NCBI RefSeq assembly: GCF_011927955.1
Contig: NZ_JAATJN010000001.1
Coordinates: 496,001 to 560,000 of the forward strand
Direction: 5' to 3'
DNA length: 64,000 nt
Source of the DNA: Brevibacterium marinum
GTDB taxonomy: Bacteria > Actinomycetota > Actinomycetes > Actinomycetales > Brevibacteriaceae
Shown: piece by piece, positions 9,078-17,879 of the stretch
How positions within the stretch are numbered: position 1 is the first letter of the stretch
Layout of the letters: every line of letters starts with the position of its first letter
Notes under the pieces: generated by a model
The model's database searches: none
Seen by the model: only the letters and a program-made list of their open reading frames with translations
Told to the model about the DNA's origin: nothing
Translations under genes and position numbers: made by a program

Positions 9078-10687
9078 CACTGACCTTCCTTCCCCAGGAA
9101 TCCGGCCTCGGATAGATGGACGACGCCGTCGGAGAACACGTCGATGCCGGACACGTCGTCGGTATAGGCCGTGAGGTTCTTCTGCCGGTAGAGATAGATG
9201 ATCGAGTTGAGTTCTCCGGTCCGCTGCGAGGCCTGGCCGTAGAGTTTCCTGCGCTCTTCCTTGTCGGTGGCTTCACTGGCGCGGGTGAGCAGATCGCTGA
9301 GCTTGTCGTCGTCGACTCCTGTCACGTTGTTGCCTGCCCCCGGATAGAGGAAGGTGTAGAGGTTTCCGTGCGGATCGACGCGACCGGACCAACCAAGCTG
9401 GAGCAACTGGTAGTCGCCCCGGTCCTGAGCATCAAGCAGTGCGGTGTATTCCATCGGCTGGATCGAGATCTCGAAGCCTGCCTCCTTGGTGGCGGCCTGC
9501 ACGGCCTGTGCGAAGCGAAGCGTGTCCTGAGTGTTCGAGACCTTCATATTCACCTTGAGCGGAAGTTCGACTCCGGCATCTTCGAGAAGCTTTTTGGCAC
9601 CTTCAGGGTCATAGTCGACGCACTCATTGCTCGCCTCGGATGCGAAAGGACTGTCCGGGGAGATTCCTGAGCACGCCGACGAGAACCAGCCGTTGAAGAC
9701 GGTGTTGACCAGCGCTTTGCGGTTGATGGCCATCGACAGCGCCTTGCGCACCGTGGGGTCCTGACCCAGCGGTGTCTCGTAGTTCTTCGGGTCGTCGCCG
9801 AAGCCCATGTTCACGGTCAGCCCCTGATAGCCCAGCGAGTTCGACTGCAGAAGCCCGATGCCGGACTCTTCCTTGAGGGCATCGACGTCCTGCGGCGATA
9901 TGGTGTCCGCGACCTGAACGTCACCCGAGCGGATGTTCGCGGCACGGATATTCGCGTCGGTCATGATCTGATAGGTGATCGAGTCCAGGTGGACCTTGTC
10001 CGCGTCGTAGTAGTTCGGGTCCTTGACGACTTTGATCGATGTCTGCGCGATGCGCTTCTCGAATTTGAAGGGTCCCACGCACACCGGGTTGTCACCGAAG
10101 TTCTCTCCGGCTTCGTCAAGGGCCTTCGGCGACATGATCATTCCGGCACGGTCGGCCAAGGCCGCGGTGAACGGCGCGAAGGGTTCATCGAAAGTGACCT
10201 CGACGGTGTGTTCGTCGACCGCGGTCACGTCGTTGATCGGACCGAGTTCGGCGGAGCGGGAGGATTCTTCGAGCTTGAGTCCGCGTTCGATGGTCCTCTT
10301 GACCGCCTCGGCGTCGAAGTCGGTACCGTCAGCGAATTTCACTCCGTCTTCAACCGGGATCCGCACGATCTTTCCGTCCTCGGAGATGGTGGGCAGCGAG
10401 GCCGCGAGCATCGGTGTGATCTCACCGTCGGCGTCGATGTCATAGAGCTTCTGGCACATCGTCTGCATCACGTAGCGGGTGTAGAGGGAGGAGGACGTCG
10501 TCGGGTCGAGACGGTCCGGCTCGGACGACAGCGCCATGACGAGATCTCCGCCGTCTCTGAATGCTCCCTTGTCAGCATCGACCGACTTCACGTCGGGTCG
10601 TTCGGGTGGTTCTCCCAGCGGCTGGACCGGGACGCACCCCGCCAGCAGCACAATGCCGGCGAGCACCGCTGTTATCCGTCTTTTCAC
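9077..10687 (-). CDS. Peptide-binding lipoprotein of ABC transporter (SBP family 5)
   Basis: A 536-residue extracytoplasmic binding protein. I choose GTG 10687: AGGAG (10693-10697) lies five bases upstream, and the protein then begins with a short signal peptide (VKRRITAVLAGIVLLAGC) ending in a lipobox with Cys18. Upstream ATGs at 10711 and 10732 would push the signal inwards. The body is a family 5 solute-binding protein (LSSEPDRLDPTTSSS, PGAGNNVTGVDDDKLSDLL). Ligand unknown; operon context with ggt and a GntR regulator suggests a gamma-glutamyl or other small peptide. First gene of the six-gene operon. Confidence 0.9.
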   Translation of the reverse strand: MKRRITAVLAGIVLLAGCVPVQPLGEPPERPDVKSVDADKGAFRDGGDLVMALSSEPDRLDPTTSSSLYTRYVMQTMCQKLYDIDADGEITPMLAASLPTISEDGKIVRIPVEDGVKFADGTDFDAEAVKRTIERGLKLEESSRSAELGPINDVTAVDEHTVEVTFDEPFAPFTAALADRAGMIMSPKALDEAGENFGDNPVCVGPFKFEKRIAQTSIKVVKDPNYYDADKVHLDSITYQIMTDANIRAANIRSGDVQVADTISPQDVDALKEESGIGLLQSNSLGYQGLTVNMGFGDDPKNYETPLGQDPTVRKALSMAINRKALVNTVFNGWFSSACSGISPDSPFASEASNECVDYDPEGAKKLLEDAGVELPLKVNMKVSNTQDTLRFAQAVQAATKEAGFEISIQPMEYTALLDAQDRGDYQLLQLGWSGRVDPHGNLYTFLYPGAGNNVTGVDDDKLSDLLTRASEATDKEERRKLYGQASQRTGELNSIIYLYRQKNLTAYTDDVSGIDVFSDGVVHLSEAGFLGKEGQ

Positions 10688-10745
10688 GCGCACTCCTGTG
10701 TGAGCATCCATCTCAGAAGCTGATCGACTCATCGCACCAGCCCTA

Positions 10746-10759
10746 TTGTTTGCATACAA
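10746..10759. promoter_or_regulatory. GntR-type operator, proximal copy
   Basis: TTGTTTGCATACAA is a near-palindrome of the TTGTATACAA type bound by FCD-type GntR regulators. Its centre is 32 bp, about three helical turns, from that of the perfect copy at 10779-10790. Confidence 0.6.
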
Positions 10760-10778
10760 TCTAATCGGTGTCTAACGT

Positions 10779-10790
10779 TTTGTATACAAA
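10779..10790. promoter_or_regulatory. GntR-type operator, distal copy
   Basis: TTTGTATACAAA is a perfect 12-bp palindrome upstream of the binding-protein gene. The likely ligand is the GntR protein encoded at the end of the same operon. Confidence 0.65.
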
Positions 10791-10908
10791 TGTTGAGAAG
10801 TTCCCGAATTCTGGGATCGCTCACACCTTCTGCCGACGAGAGCGCGGCGCATCGGCTGATGCGCTTCCGCTCACCGGGCAGGTGCCTTCATGACTGGAAA
10901 GGGGACCA

Positions 10909-11604
10909 ATGACACGTCGACTCGATCTGGCCATGCTGCTCGTGCTGACATTCTCGACCGGAATGGTCGACGCGATCGGCTACCTGGGCTTCGACAAGGT
11001 CTTCACCGGGAACATGACGGGCAACGTCGTCATCCTCGGCATGGGCCTGGCCGGAGCCGAGGACACTCCGGTCCTGCGTCCCGCGCTGGCACTCGTATTC
11101 TTCATGGTGGGAGCTGCCCTGGGCGGACGCATCCTGGGTCGAATCGGCGAGGAATGGCACACACGCACCACGACGATCTTTGCCGGCGTCGCCATCGGCT
11201 GTGCAGGGCTGGCCGTCTACGTCGCGCTCATGCCCGAGCCCGAGGTGGGGCTGGCCGGAACATTCTTCACCTCGGTGCTCTCCGCCCTCATGGGTGCGCA
11301 GGCGGCCGCGGCACGGAGGATGAAGATCGCCGATGTCACCACCGTCGTGGTCACCTCGACGATCGTCGGCCTGGCCTCGGACTCACGACTGGCCGGAGGC
11401 GACAGCGTCCGCTGGATCCGCCGCGCACTCGCCGTCTTCCTCATCCTCATCGGCGCCGTCGCCGGTGCCGCGACATTGATGATCAACCAGTGGATCGGCA
11501 TCGCTGTCGTCGCCCTGGCCATCGCTGTCGTGGCCGTCATCGGCCACCTGGCTGCACGCAAGCGGGCCCTCGCCGAGGCGGCCGAGGCGTCCGTGCACGC
11601 CTGA
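10909..11604 (+). CDS. DUF1275 (YoaK-family) membrane protein
   Basis: A 231-residue integral membrane protein with about six hydrophobic segments. FSTGMVDAIGYLG and VFTGNMTGNVVILGMGLAG are diagnostic of the DUF1275/YoaK family. A purine-rich AAAGGGGA lies just before ATG 10909. The function of the family is not established. It stands alone, divergent from the peptide operon, so the 10688-10908 gap holds promoters for both directions. Confidence 0.85.
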   Translation: MTRRLDLAMLLVLTFSTGMVDAIGYLGFDKVFTGNMTGNVVILGMGLAGAEDTPVLRPALALVFFMVGAALGGRILGRIGEEWHTRTTTIFAGVAIGCAGLAVYVALMPEPEVGLAGTFFTSVLSALMGAQAAAARRMKIADVTTVVVTSTIVGLASDSRLAGGDSVRWIRRALAVFLILIGAVAGAATLMINQWIGIAVVALAIAVVAVIGHLAARKRALAEAAEASVHA

Positions 11605-11773
11605 GCAGATTCCACACCACCGAGAGCTATTCAATACATGTGATCATTGCACTAACGTGAAGACTGAGCAGTTCATCACGTGGCCCGCTGACCATGAGGA
11701 CGATTGGAGTGCGAGGTCCTGAACCGGCCCGTCACGCGATGTCACCTGAGGATGCAGAGAGGCTTGTGGGTGC

Positions 11774-12910
11774 ATGATGTCGTCATCGTCAGAACTGACT
11801 GACCGGGCGCGCCTGTTCGAACATGTGCTGGCCGGCCTCGGAGACGCGGTGAGCACTCCAGCACCGATCGTGCTGATCGATGTGGTCGCCGACAATATTG
11901 CGCGCATGCAGGCGTTTGCGCACGAGCACGGAAGACAGCTGACCCCACATGTGAAGACGCACAAGAACGTGCACATCGGGAAGATGCAGCTCGAAGCAGG
12001 AGCGGGCGGGCTGACCGCCGGCAATCTGAGCGAGGCCGAGATCTTCGCTGCCGCTGGCTGCGCGGACATCTTCCTCGCCTATCCTCTGTGGGCCGTCGGG
12101 ACGAAAGCCACCCGCTTGAAGCGATTGCTGCAGAATACGCGGCTGAGCGTGGGCGCCGAGAGCACCGCTGCGATCGACCGCCTGGCGGAAGCGGCAGGTG
12201 AGTTCACCGGCTTACTCGGCATCGTCGTGGAGATCGACTGCGGAGCCGAACGCTCCGGTGTGCCTCCTGAAGAAGCCGGCAGGCTCGCCGCCTACGCCCG
12301 CGACCGCGGTCTCGTGCCGTTGGGGGTCTTCACCTACCCGGGGCACGGCGGTGCCGTCGGGAAGCCCGAGGGCGCAGCCGAGGACCAGGCGCTCGCGCTG
12401 CGGCACGCTGTAGCGTCGCTGGCCGACCACGGAGTCGAAGCGCACAAGGTCAGCGCGGGGTCGACGCCGACCGCGCAGTTGAGCACGGACCCGGTGATCA
12501 CCGAGATCCGGCCCGGCGAGTACGTCTTCAACGACTGCGACAATCTTCGCATCGGCGATTGCGAGGCCTCAGACATCGGCCTGTTCGTCGCAAGCACCGT
12601 TGTCAGCGACCAGGGGCACGAACACGTCATCTTGGACGCGGGAACAAAGGCCCTCGCACGCGAGGGTGATCCCGACCGAGGCTACGGCCGAGTGCCCAGC
12701 TGCGAGGGGCGGCTGTCTCGGCTGAACGAGTACCACGGATTTCTGCGGTTGCCCGACCACGGTGTCCGACCAGGGGTGGGACAGCGTGTGGCGATCGTGC
12801 CCAATCACGTGTGCCCCATCGTCAACAGCTTCGAGGAGCTGATCATCGCGAATTCCCACGGCGAACTGATCGATCGCTGGCCCGTAGATGCACGGGGCCA
12901 GTTGAACTGA
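11774..12910 (+). CDS. D-threonine aldolase / D-serine dehydratase-like PLP enzyme
   Basis: A 378-residue fold-type III (alanine racemase-like) protein with the DSD1-type C-terminal domain. The PLP lysine is in PHVKTHKN; the C-terminal PNHVCPIVN carries the His and Cys that bind the metal in this family. It would cleave D-threonine or other D-3-hydroxyamino acids, or dehydrate D-serine; the sequence does not decide between them. Start at ATG 11774 or the adjacent ATG 11777. Its stop abuts the stop of the converging FUSC gene with no gap. Confidence 0.8.
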   Translation: MMSSSSELTDRARLFEHVLAGLGDAVSTPAPIVLIDVVADNIARMQAFAHEHGRQLTPHVKTHKNVHIGKMQLEAGAGGLTAGNLSEAEIFAAAGCADIFLAYPLWAVGTKATRLKRLLQNTRLSVGAESTAAIDRLAEAAGEFTGLLGIVVEIDCGAERSGVPPEEAGRLAAYARDRGLVPLGVFTYPGHGGAVGKPEGAAEDQALALRHAVASLADHGVEAHKVSAGSTPTAQLSTDPVITEIRPGEYVFNDCDNLRIGDCEASDIGLFVASTVVSDQGHEHVILDAGTKALAREGDPDRGYGRVPSCEGRLSRLNEYHGFLRLPDHGVRPGVGQRVAIVPNHVCPIVNSFEELIIANSHGELIDRWPVDARGQLN

Positions 12911-13948
12911 TCACGCCGCAGGCTGTGCCCGCAGTTCTCGAGCCCGGGTACGCTGACGTCGCGTGCTGGCCAGGATGACGAGGAAAGCGACGACGGCGCC
13001 GATGGTCGTCTCCAGTGCCCTGTCGGCAACGAGAACGCCCGTAGGTCCGGGAGCGACGAACTCGGTCATCATGAGAGCCATCGGGGTGATGAAGACCAGG
13101 GCGAGGCTGTAGTGGCTGATGACGAAGACCTCGCCGACGAACTGCAGACTGGCCAACAGAATAGCCAGCCCCAGCGGCGGCCAGTCGACGGTGAGGAGTC
13201 CAGCGGTGAGCAGGACTCCCCCATAGGTGCCGATGATGCGATGGAGGGCGCGGACCATTCCCCCCGAGGCATCGGCGACGGCGATCGGTGCACAGGCGGC
13301 GACCATGGCCCAATAGTGATGGCCCAGCCCCGAGGCGATCGCGATGGAACCGGCGAGCCCGACTCCCACCGCGTAACGGCCGGATTGAGCGAAAATCCGC
13401 GACCAGGGCGGCAGCGGTGATTCCTCGAGCCGGCGATCCGGCTCTATCCGACGAGCCCACAGCCGCCCGACGAATCCGAGCACCAGTGCGATGCCGACAC
13501 TGGCCACGCCGGCCAGAGCCGCCTCCCACAGCATTCCGTCGAAGGGCACATTGGCCGTGGCCATGAACGCGAAGATATAGAACAGCGGCCCCGACGGCCG
13601 CAGGCGCAGGGCGTCGGCGACGATGGACAGACCACCGGCGATCAGTGTGCCCACACCCACCAGCGCCCAGCCGCCGGCCCCGAGGCCGCCGCAGATGACG
13701 CCGCCCACGATGCTCAGGCTCATGAGTATGCCCGCGAAGGTCTGGTGCTTGAGGCGCAGCCAGTGGGGTTCGACTCGGCCGAAGACTCCGGTCAGGGCCC
13801 CGAAGACGGCGAAGATGGTGAGGTCGGTTCGCCCCATGAGGACGAGGACGACGAGCGGGATGCCGATGCCCGCCGCGACCCTCAGTGCGGGCGTGCGATG
13901 TCCACGCGGTGAGGGGATGCGGAAGAAGTCGCGGGCAAAGGTCTTCAC
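12911..13948 (-). CDS. FUSC-family membrane protein (aromatic acid exporter-like)
   Basis: A 345-residue membrane protein with two blocks of hydrophobic helices. The second block (HHYWAMVAACAPIAVADA ... RIIGTYGGVLLTAGLL) matches the FUSC/DUF2955-like exporter domain. FUSC proteins are linked to efflux of aromatic acids or fusaric acid; the substrate here is unknown. It lies downstream of, and in the same direction as, a MarR regulator 135 nt away, which fits a regulated efflux pair. The gap 13949-14083 is low-complexity GT-rich DNA. Confidence 0.8.
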   Translation of the reverse strand: MKTFARDFFRIPSPRGHRTPALRVAAGIGIPLVVLVLMGRTDLTIFAVFGALTGVFGRVEPHWLRLKHQTFAGILMSLSIVGGVICGGLGAGGWALVGVGTLIAGGLSIVADALRLRPSGPLFYIFAFMATANVPFDGMLWEAALAGVASVGIALVLGFVGRLWARRIEPDRRLEESPLPPWSRIFAQSGRYAVGVGLAGSIAIASGLGHHYWAMVAACAPIAVADASGGMVRALHRIIGTYGGVLLTAGLLTVDWPPLGLAILLASLQFVGEVFVISHYSLALVFITPMALMMTEFVAPGPTGVLVADRALETTIGAVVAFLVILASTRRQRTRARELRAQPAA

Positions 13949-14083
13949 AGTTTTCGGGTGCCTCCTGGGCTGTCGGTCGTGATGTTGGGTGGTGATGGTG
14001 CTGGCTGTCGGGTGGTGCTGTGTCTTCGCCGATGGCGACGATGTGGGGAACTGGACGATGTGGGGAGCTGACGGACTCGGCGG

Positions 14084-14734
14084 TCAGCTCTCCGCGGTGT
14101 CCGCTTCGATGCTGAGCAGGAGCTCACGCAGATCTGTCGCCAGCCGGCCCTTGCCCACAGGCTCTAGATCGGCCAGAACTTGGCCCTCGAAGCCGAGCAC
14201 CGACTCGAGGATCGGACGCAGCAGATCCCACGCCTGCCCGGTCAGCTGCACAAGCGAACCTCGACCGTCGGCCGGATCGGGGATCCGCGAGACCAGACCG
14301 GCGCTGCTCAGGCGCTTGAGTCGCTTGGTCACGCCGGCACCGGAGATGATGAGCTCCGTCGACACTCGCGTCGGCGACAGGGTGCCACCGTGCCGGGCGA
14401 GCAGGGAGATGACGTCGAACTCCGCGCGGGACACACCTTGGGCCGCGAGTACCGAATCGCTTCGGTCCTGGACCACCTGCGCAATGCGGGCGATCCGGCC
14501 CATGACGGCCACCATCGAGGTGTCGAGGCCGGGGAAGATCGACTCCCACTGTCCACGGACCTCATCGATGTAATCGGCCCGGCCGTCCATGCCGGCGCGC
14601 TCGTCGACGCCTGACCGCTCGACCACGTCAGCTCGGCTGGTCTGCTCGACTACGTCAGCTCGGCCGGGCTGCTCGACATGGGTGCAGCGATCGTCCCGAG
14701 GATCCTCGTGACCAGTACTCATCGCGCGACTCAT
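14084..14734 (-). CDS. MarR-family regulator with extended N-terminus
   Basis: A 216-residue protein whose residues from about 60 onward form a MarR winged helix (QDRSDSVLAAQGVSRAEFDV, ELIISGAGVTKRLKRLSSAG, DPADGRGSLVQLT wing). The first 60 residues are acidic and repetitive (RADVVEQTSRADVVERSGV) and are not part of the family. It probably controls itself and the FUSC gene through the inverted repeats at 14789-14809. Confidence 0.87.
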   Translation of the reverse strand: MSRAMSTGHEDPRDDRCTHVEQPGRADVVEQTSRADVVERSGVDERAGMDGRADYIDEVRGQWESIFPGLDTSMVAVMGRIARIAQVVQDRSDSVLAAQGVSRAEFDVISLLARHGGTLSPTRVSTELIISGAGVTKRLKRLSSAGLVSRIPDPADGRGSLVQLTGQAWDLLRPILESVLGFEGQVLADLEPVGKGRLATDLRELLLSIEADTAES

Positions 14735-14788
14735 CCCATCTCGATCCGACTGAAGTCGACTGCCCCAACGCTCATGCCGACAGGAATA

Positions 14789-14809
14789 TACTTTACCAGC
14801 TAAGTACTT
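14789..14809. promoter_or_regulatory. Possible MarR operator
   Basis: TACTT (14789-14793) and AAGTA (14802-14806) form an inverted repeat, and AAGTACTT (14802-14809) is itself a palindrome. The site lies 55 nt upstream of the marR start in otherwise unremarkable DNA. Confidence 0.4.
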
Positions 14810-14811
14810 TT

Positions 14812-15004
14812 GAGGCGCCCCGTTGCCACATGAGGCTCATCACGATCCAGCTGGTCCTGCCTCGGTCCGCCACCGAAGAACGGGTGGAAGGTCGAGAAAC
14901 TTACGTGTAAACCCGCACCTCGAAACGGCTCCCGTTTTTCGGCGAATTGCACTCCACCGCCTGCGCGAATCAGCGCACGCCGAACTCCTTGAAGGCCGCG
15001 ATGA
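14812..15004. other. Intergenic stretch without recognised features
   Basis: Between the marR start region and the M20 dipeptidase stop. Short frames on both strands show no family features. I see no terminator with a U-tract. Confidence 0.5.
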
Positions 15005-16660
15005 TCACTTTCTAACCGGTGAGGTCTCCTTCGAGCTGAACCAATCATCCGGGTTCGCCCGCATGTCCCAGAATATGCCGGCCATGATCTCGGCTCCCTG
15101 CTGCAGGATCGAGGTCAGTGCATGTTCGTCGGGAGCATGCTGATTGCAGCCGGGGTAGGAATGCGGAACCCACACGGTCGGCAGGCCCAGCACCTCGGCG
15201 AAGACGTCATTGGGGATGGTTCCGCCCAGGTTCGGTTCGATCGCTGCCTCGAACCCGGTCGTTGTCCTGATCGACTCCGCAGCTGCGGCGACGACGCGGG
15301 CGTTCGGATCGAGGCGGGTGGCCGGCATGCAGTGCTCGGCGATGACGTCGACGCCGTGGATCCCCTGACCGGCCAGGTGGGTGAGCACCGTGGTCTCGAA
15401 ATCGTCGACGTCGGTGCCGACGACGAATCGCAGCTGCATATGTGCCTCTGCCGCACCCGGGATCGCGTTGACCACCTGGTCCGGGTTTCCGGCCTTGAGG
15501 GCGAGGACCTCGATGACGTTGAAGGCGAAGACCTTCTCCGCCGAGGTGAGTCCGGGCTCTCCCCAGTCGGGATCGGCCTCGGGTGATCCCGCTTCGACCA
15601 CCTCGGGCAGTTTCGCGATGGCCTCGAGCACCGAGGCGGGTGGGCCCGCGGGCCGCAGCGCGGGGATCCGGATGATCCCGTTGCCGTCGACGAGGGAGTT
15701 GACGGCGGCGGCGAGGACGGTGGCGGAGTTGCGCAGCTTCCCGCCCCAGTTGCCCGAGTGGTGGTCGCCGTCGCGGTCATGGACGACGAGCCGGAAGTTC
15801 AGCGCCCCACGGGAGCCGAGGAAGAGCGTCGGGTGCTCGGCGGCGATCCGAGGGCCGTCGGAGGCAAGGAAGAGGTCGGCGGCGAGGTCGTCCTGGTGGG
15901 CGACGGCGAAGGATTTGAGGCCCAGGGACCCTGCCTCCTCAGCAGTCTCCATGAGGATCTTCACGTTATATCCCAGTCCACCGCCACTCGTGCCAGTGCC
16001 GGTGTCGACGCCCGCCTCCGTTCCGTCACCGACGTCGGCACTCACACCCGTGCCGGTGCCGAGTGACTCTGTGGTGCCGAGTGACTCGAGTACGGCCTTG
16101 AGAGCCAGCGAGTTCACGGTGTGCTGACCTTTGTTGTCGGCGCTGCCCCGCCCGTAGAGTCGGTCGCCGTCGCGGGTGAGCACCCAGGGGTCGAGGCCGT
16201 CTGACCATTGCGAGTCGTGGGCGAACTGCACGTCACCGTGACCGTAGAGGAGGACGGTGGGCAGGCGGGGATCTTCAATGCGGGAGGCGATGAGCAGCGG
16301 GTGCTCAGCGGACTCGGGGTTGTCATGGATCGTCGTGGCGAAGCCCAGTCCTGCGAGCTCCGGGACGATCTCCTCGGCGAGGTAGGCGTGTGCGGCGTCG
16401 CCGTTGCCTGATGCCTGGCTCTCGGTGCGGCGAGCGACTCGGGCTGCCAGCAGATCGAAGAAGGCCTCACTGCGGACGAACTCTCCGGCGCTTCGGGTGA
16501 CGGCGGCACGTTCTGCGGTGGGTGACTCGGGTGGTGCGACGTCGGTTGATGCGACGTCGGGTGGTGCGATGCCGGTCGATGCGTGGGATGGTGCGTTGTC
16601 CGTCGGTGTCGCCTCATCGCGGTCGGTACTGTGATCTGAGGTACTGTGATCTGAGGTCAT
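15005..16660 (-). CDS. M20-family dipeptidase
   Basis: A 551-residue metallopeptidase starting at ATG 16660; the frame continues upstream without homology. Metal-site motifs are YGHGDVQF (His, Asp), GRGSADNKGQ (bridging Asp), METAEEAGS (catalytic and metal Glu) and a distal His in CNQHAPDEH, the pattern of M20 dipeptidases that act on short peptides. Two low-complexity stretches stand out: the first 60 residues (STSDHSTDRDEA, then Pro/Asp-rich) and a Gly/Thr-rich insertion after ALKAVLESLG. Transcribed divergently from a LysR regulator. Confidence 0.88.
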   Translation of the reverse strand: MTSDHSTSDHSTDRDEATPTDNAPSHASTGIAPPDVASTDVAPPESPTAERAAVTRSAGEFVRSEAFFDLLAARVARRTESQASGNGDAAHAYLAEEIVPELAGLGFATTIHDNPESAEHPLLIASRIEDPRLPTVLLYGHGDVQFAHDSQWSDGLDPWVLTRDGDRLYGRGSADNKGQHTVNSLALKAVLESLGTTESLGTGTGVSADVGDGTEAGVDTGTGTSGGGLGYNVKILMETAEEAGSLGLKSFAVAHQDDLAADLFLASDGPRIAAEHPTLFLGSRGALNFRLVVHDRDGDHHSGNWGGKLRNSATVLAAAVNSLVDGNGIIRIPALRPAGPPASVLEAIAKLPEVVEAGSPEADPDWGEPGLTSAEKVFAFNVIEVLALKAGNPDQVVNAIPGAAEAHMQLRFVVGTDVDDFETTVLTHLAGQGIHGVDVIAEHCMPATRLDPNARVVAAAAESIRTTTGFEAAIEPNLGGTIPNDVFAEVLGLPTVWVPHSYPGCNQHAPDEHALTSILQQGAEIMAGIFWDMRANPDDWFSSKETSPVRK

Positions 16661-16738
16661 GACTGCAGACTGGCCGAGAATGGCTCGGATGGAAAGACGG
16701 ATCCGTCCAGAAACCGGTGCGAATCTCGCATGACAAGT

Positions 16739-16753
16739 GTGCATGCTATGCAC
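16739..16753. promoter_or_regulatory. Palindrome in the M20/LysR divergent promoter
   Basis: GTGCAT-GCT-ATGCAC is a perfect inverted repeat located 21 nt before the lysR start and 78 nt before the peptidase start. The position fits a LysR or autoregulatory site. Confidence 0.45.
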
Positions 16754-16774
16754 CACCCCGAGTAAAGTGATCGC

Positions 16775-17683
16775 ATGCCCGACCTGCGCAGCCTCAATAC
16801 TCTGCTGGCACTTGTCGAATACGGTTCGATTCATCTCGCTGCACGAGCACTGTTCGTCTCACATTCGACTGCCAGCCGTCAGATCAAAGCACTCGAAGAC
16901 CATTACGGCACGACGCTCTTCGAACGCTCGGCGACCGGAGTCGTGCCCACCGGCCCGGGCCTGGCCGTCGCCGACTTCGCACGGCGGATGACGGCCGAGT
17001 CCGAGCTGCTCACCGATTCGTTCGGCACCTATTCCGAAGCGGTCGAGACCATCACCATCGTGACGAGCACGGGGCTGGGTCAGACCGTCGTCGCCGATGC
17101 CATCAACCGGGTCATGACCACCACCGATCAGGTACAGGTCTCGGTCATCGACCGCGCCTCCCTCGAGGCTCTCCAGGTGCTGAAGAACCGAGAGGCGGAT
17201 CTGTGTGTGAACTTCTCCGTGTCCGATCAGAATATCGACTCGATTCCCGGCGTCAGACACATCGATCAGGTTCAGGCTCGGAATTTTGCGGTCCTCGACA
17301 GGAGGCATCCGCTTGCCCGCCGGTCCAGCCTCCACATCCGTGATCTGGTCGACTACCCGATCGCCACGCTGTCTGCCGGCAACACGGCTCGCATGAGGAT
17401 CGAACAGGCCGTTCGCGCTCAGGGACAGGTGTTCTCGCCGACGATCGAAGCCACCTGCCCCGTGCTCACGATGCGGGCTGTGTCAGGGACGACGATGATC
17501 GCGATGATGGCGGAGCGGACGATCCCGGACAATCTCGCCCAGTCGGGGTGCACCGCCGTGGAAATCGACGACCCGGGTCTCGACGCTCGCTACATCCAGA
17601 TCCTCGCAGCCGATCCACAGCGGGAGTCGGCGGGTCTCGACCTGATGGTTCAGGCACTGCGCAGGAAACTCGCAACCAAGTAG
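16775..17683 (+). CDS. LysR-family regulator
   Basis: A 302-residue LysR protein. The N-terminal helix-turn-helix is LNTLLALVEYGSIHLAARAL followed by STASRQIKALEDHYGTTLFER; the remainder is a periplasmic-binding-like effector domain. Divergent from the M20 dipeptidase gene, which it may regulate via the palindrome at 16739-16753. The effector is unknown. Confidence 0.87.
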   Translation: MPDLRSLNTLLALVEYGSIHLAARALFVSHSTASRQIKALEDHYGTTLFERSATGVVPTGPGLAVADFARRMTAESELLTDSFGTYSEAVETITIVTSTGLGQTVVADAINRVMTTTDQVQVSVIDRASLEALQVLKNREADLCVNFSVSDQNIDSIPGVRHIDQVQARNFAVLDRRHPLARRSSLHIRDLVDYPIATLSAGNTARMRIEQAVRAQGQVFSPTIEATCPVLTMRAVSGTTMIAMMAERTIPDNLAQSGCTAVEIDDPGLDARYIQILAADPQRESAGLDLMVQALRRKLATK

Positions 17684-17712
17684 ACAGCCACAGGCGCCTC
17701 TGCGTTCGAAAA

Positions 17713-17804
17713 CAATGAAATGTGGAACCTTCAACTGGTGAAATATGGCGCTTCGAACCGGTGAATTATGACCGCTTCACCCGGTGAAATGTGTGGAACC
17801 ACAC
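17713..17804. promoter_or_regulatory. Phased palindromic operator array upstream of iclR
   Basis: Four degenerate 23-bp units (17713, 17736, 17759, 17782) share the core GGTGAAATRTG; the first is the most divergent. At the unit junctions lie three inverted repeats of the form TTCAnC-GGTGAA: 17730-17742, 17752-17765 and 17776-17788, the last being perfect (TTCACC-C-GGTGAA). The array ends about 75 nt before the regulator start and is probably bound by the IclR protein. Confidence 0.6.
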
Positions 17805-17879
17805 CACTCCCGGGCACCTGCTGGTCCACATCATGGATCTGCCTACCGCCGTCTGCCTGCGGCGAAGGACAATCGAAGC

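Noticed and set aside
11605..11773. Regulatory RNA or riboswitch upstream of the D-threonine aldolase-like gene
   Set aside because: No stable conserved-looking stem set or terminator could be seen.
14800..15048. Small genes in the gap after marR
   Set aside because: Frames on both strands lack ribosome sites and family features.
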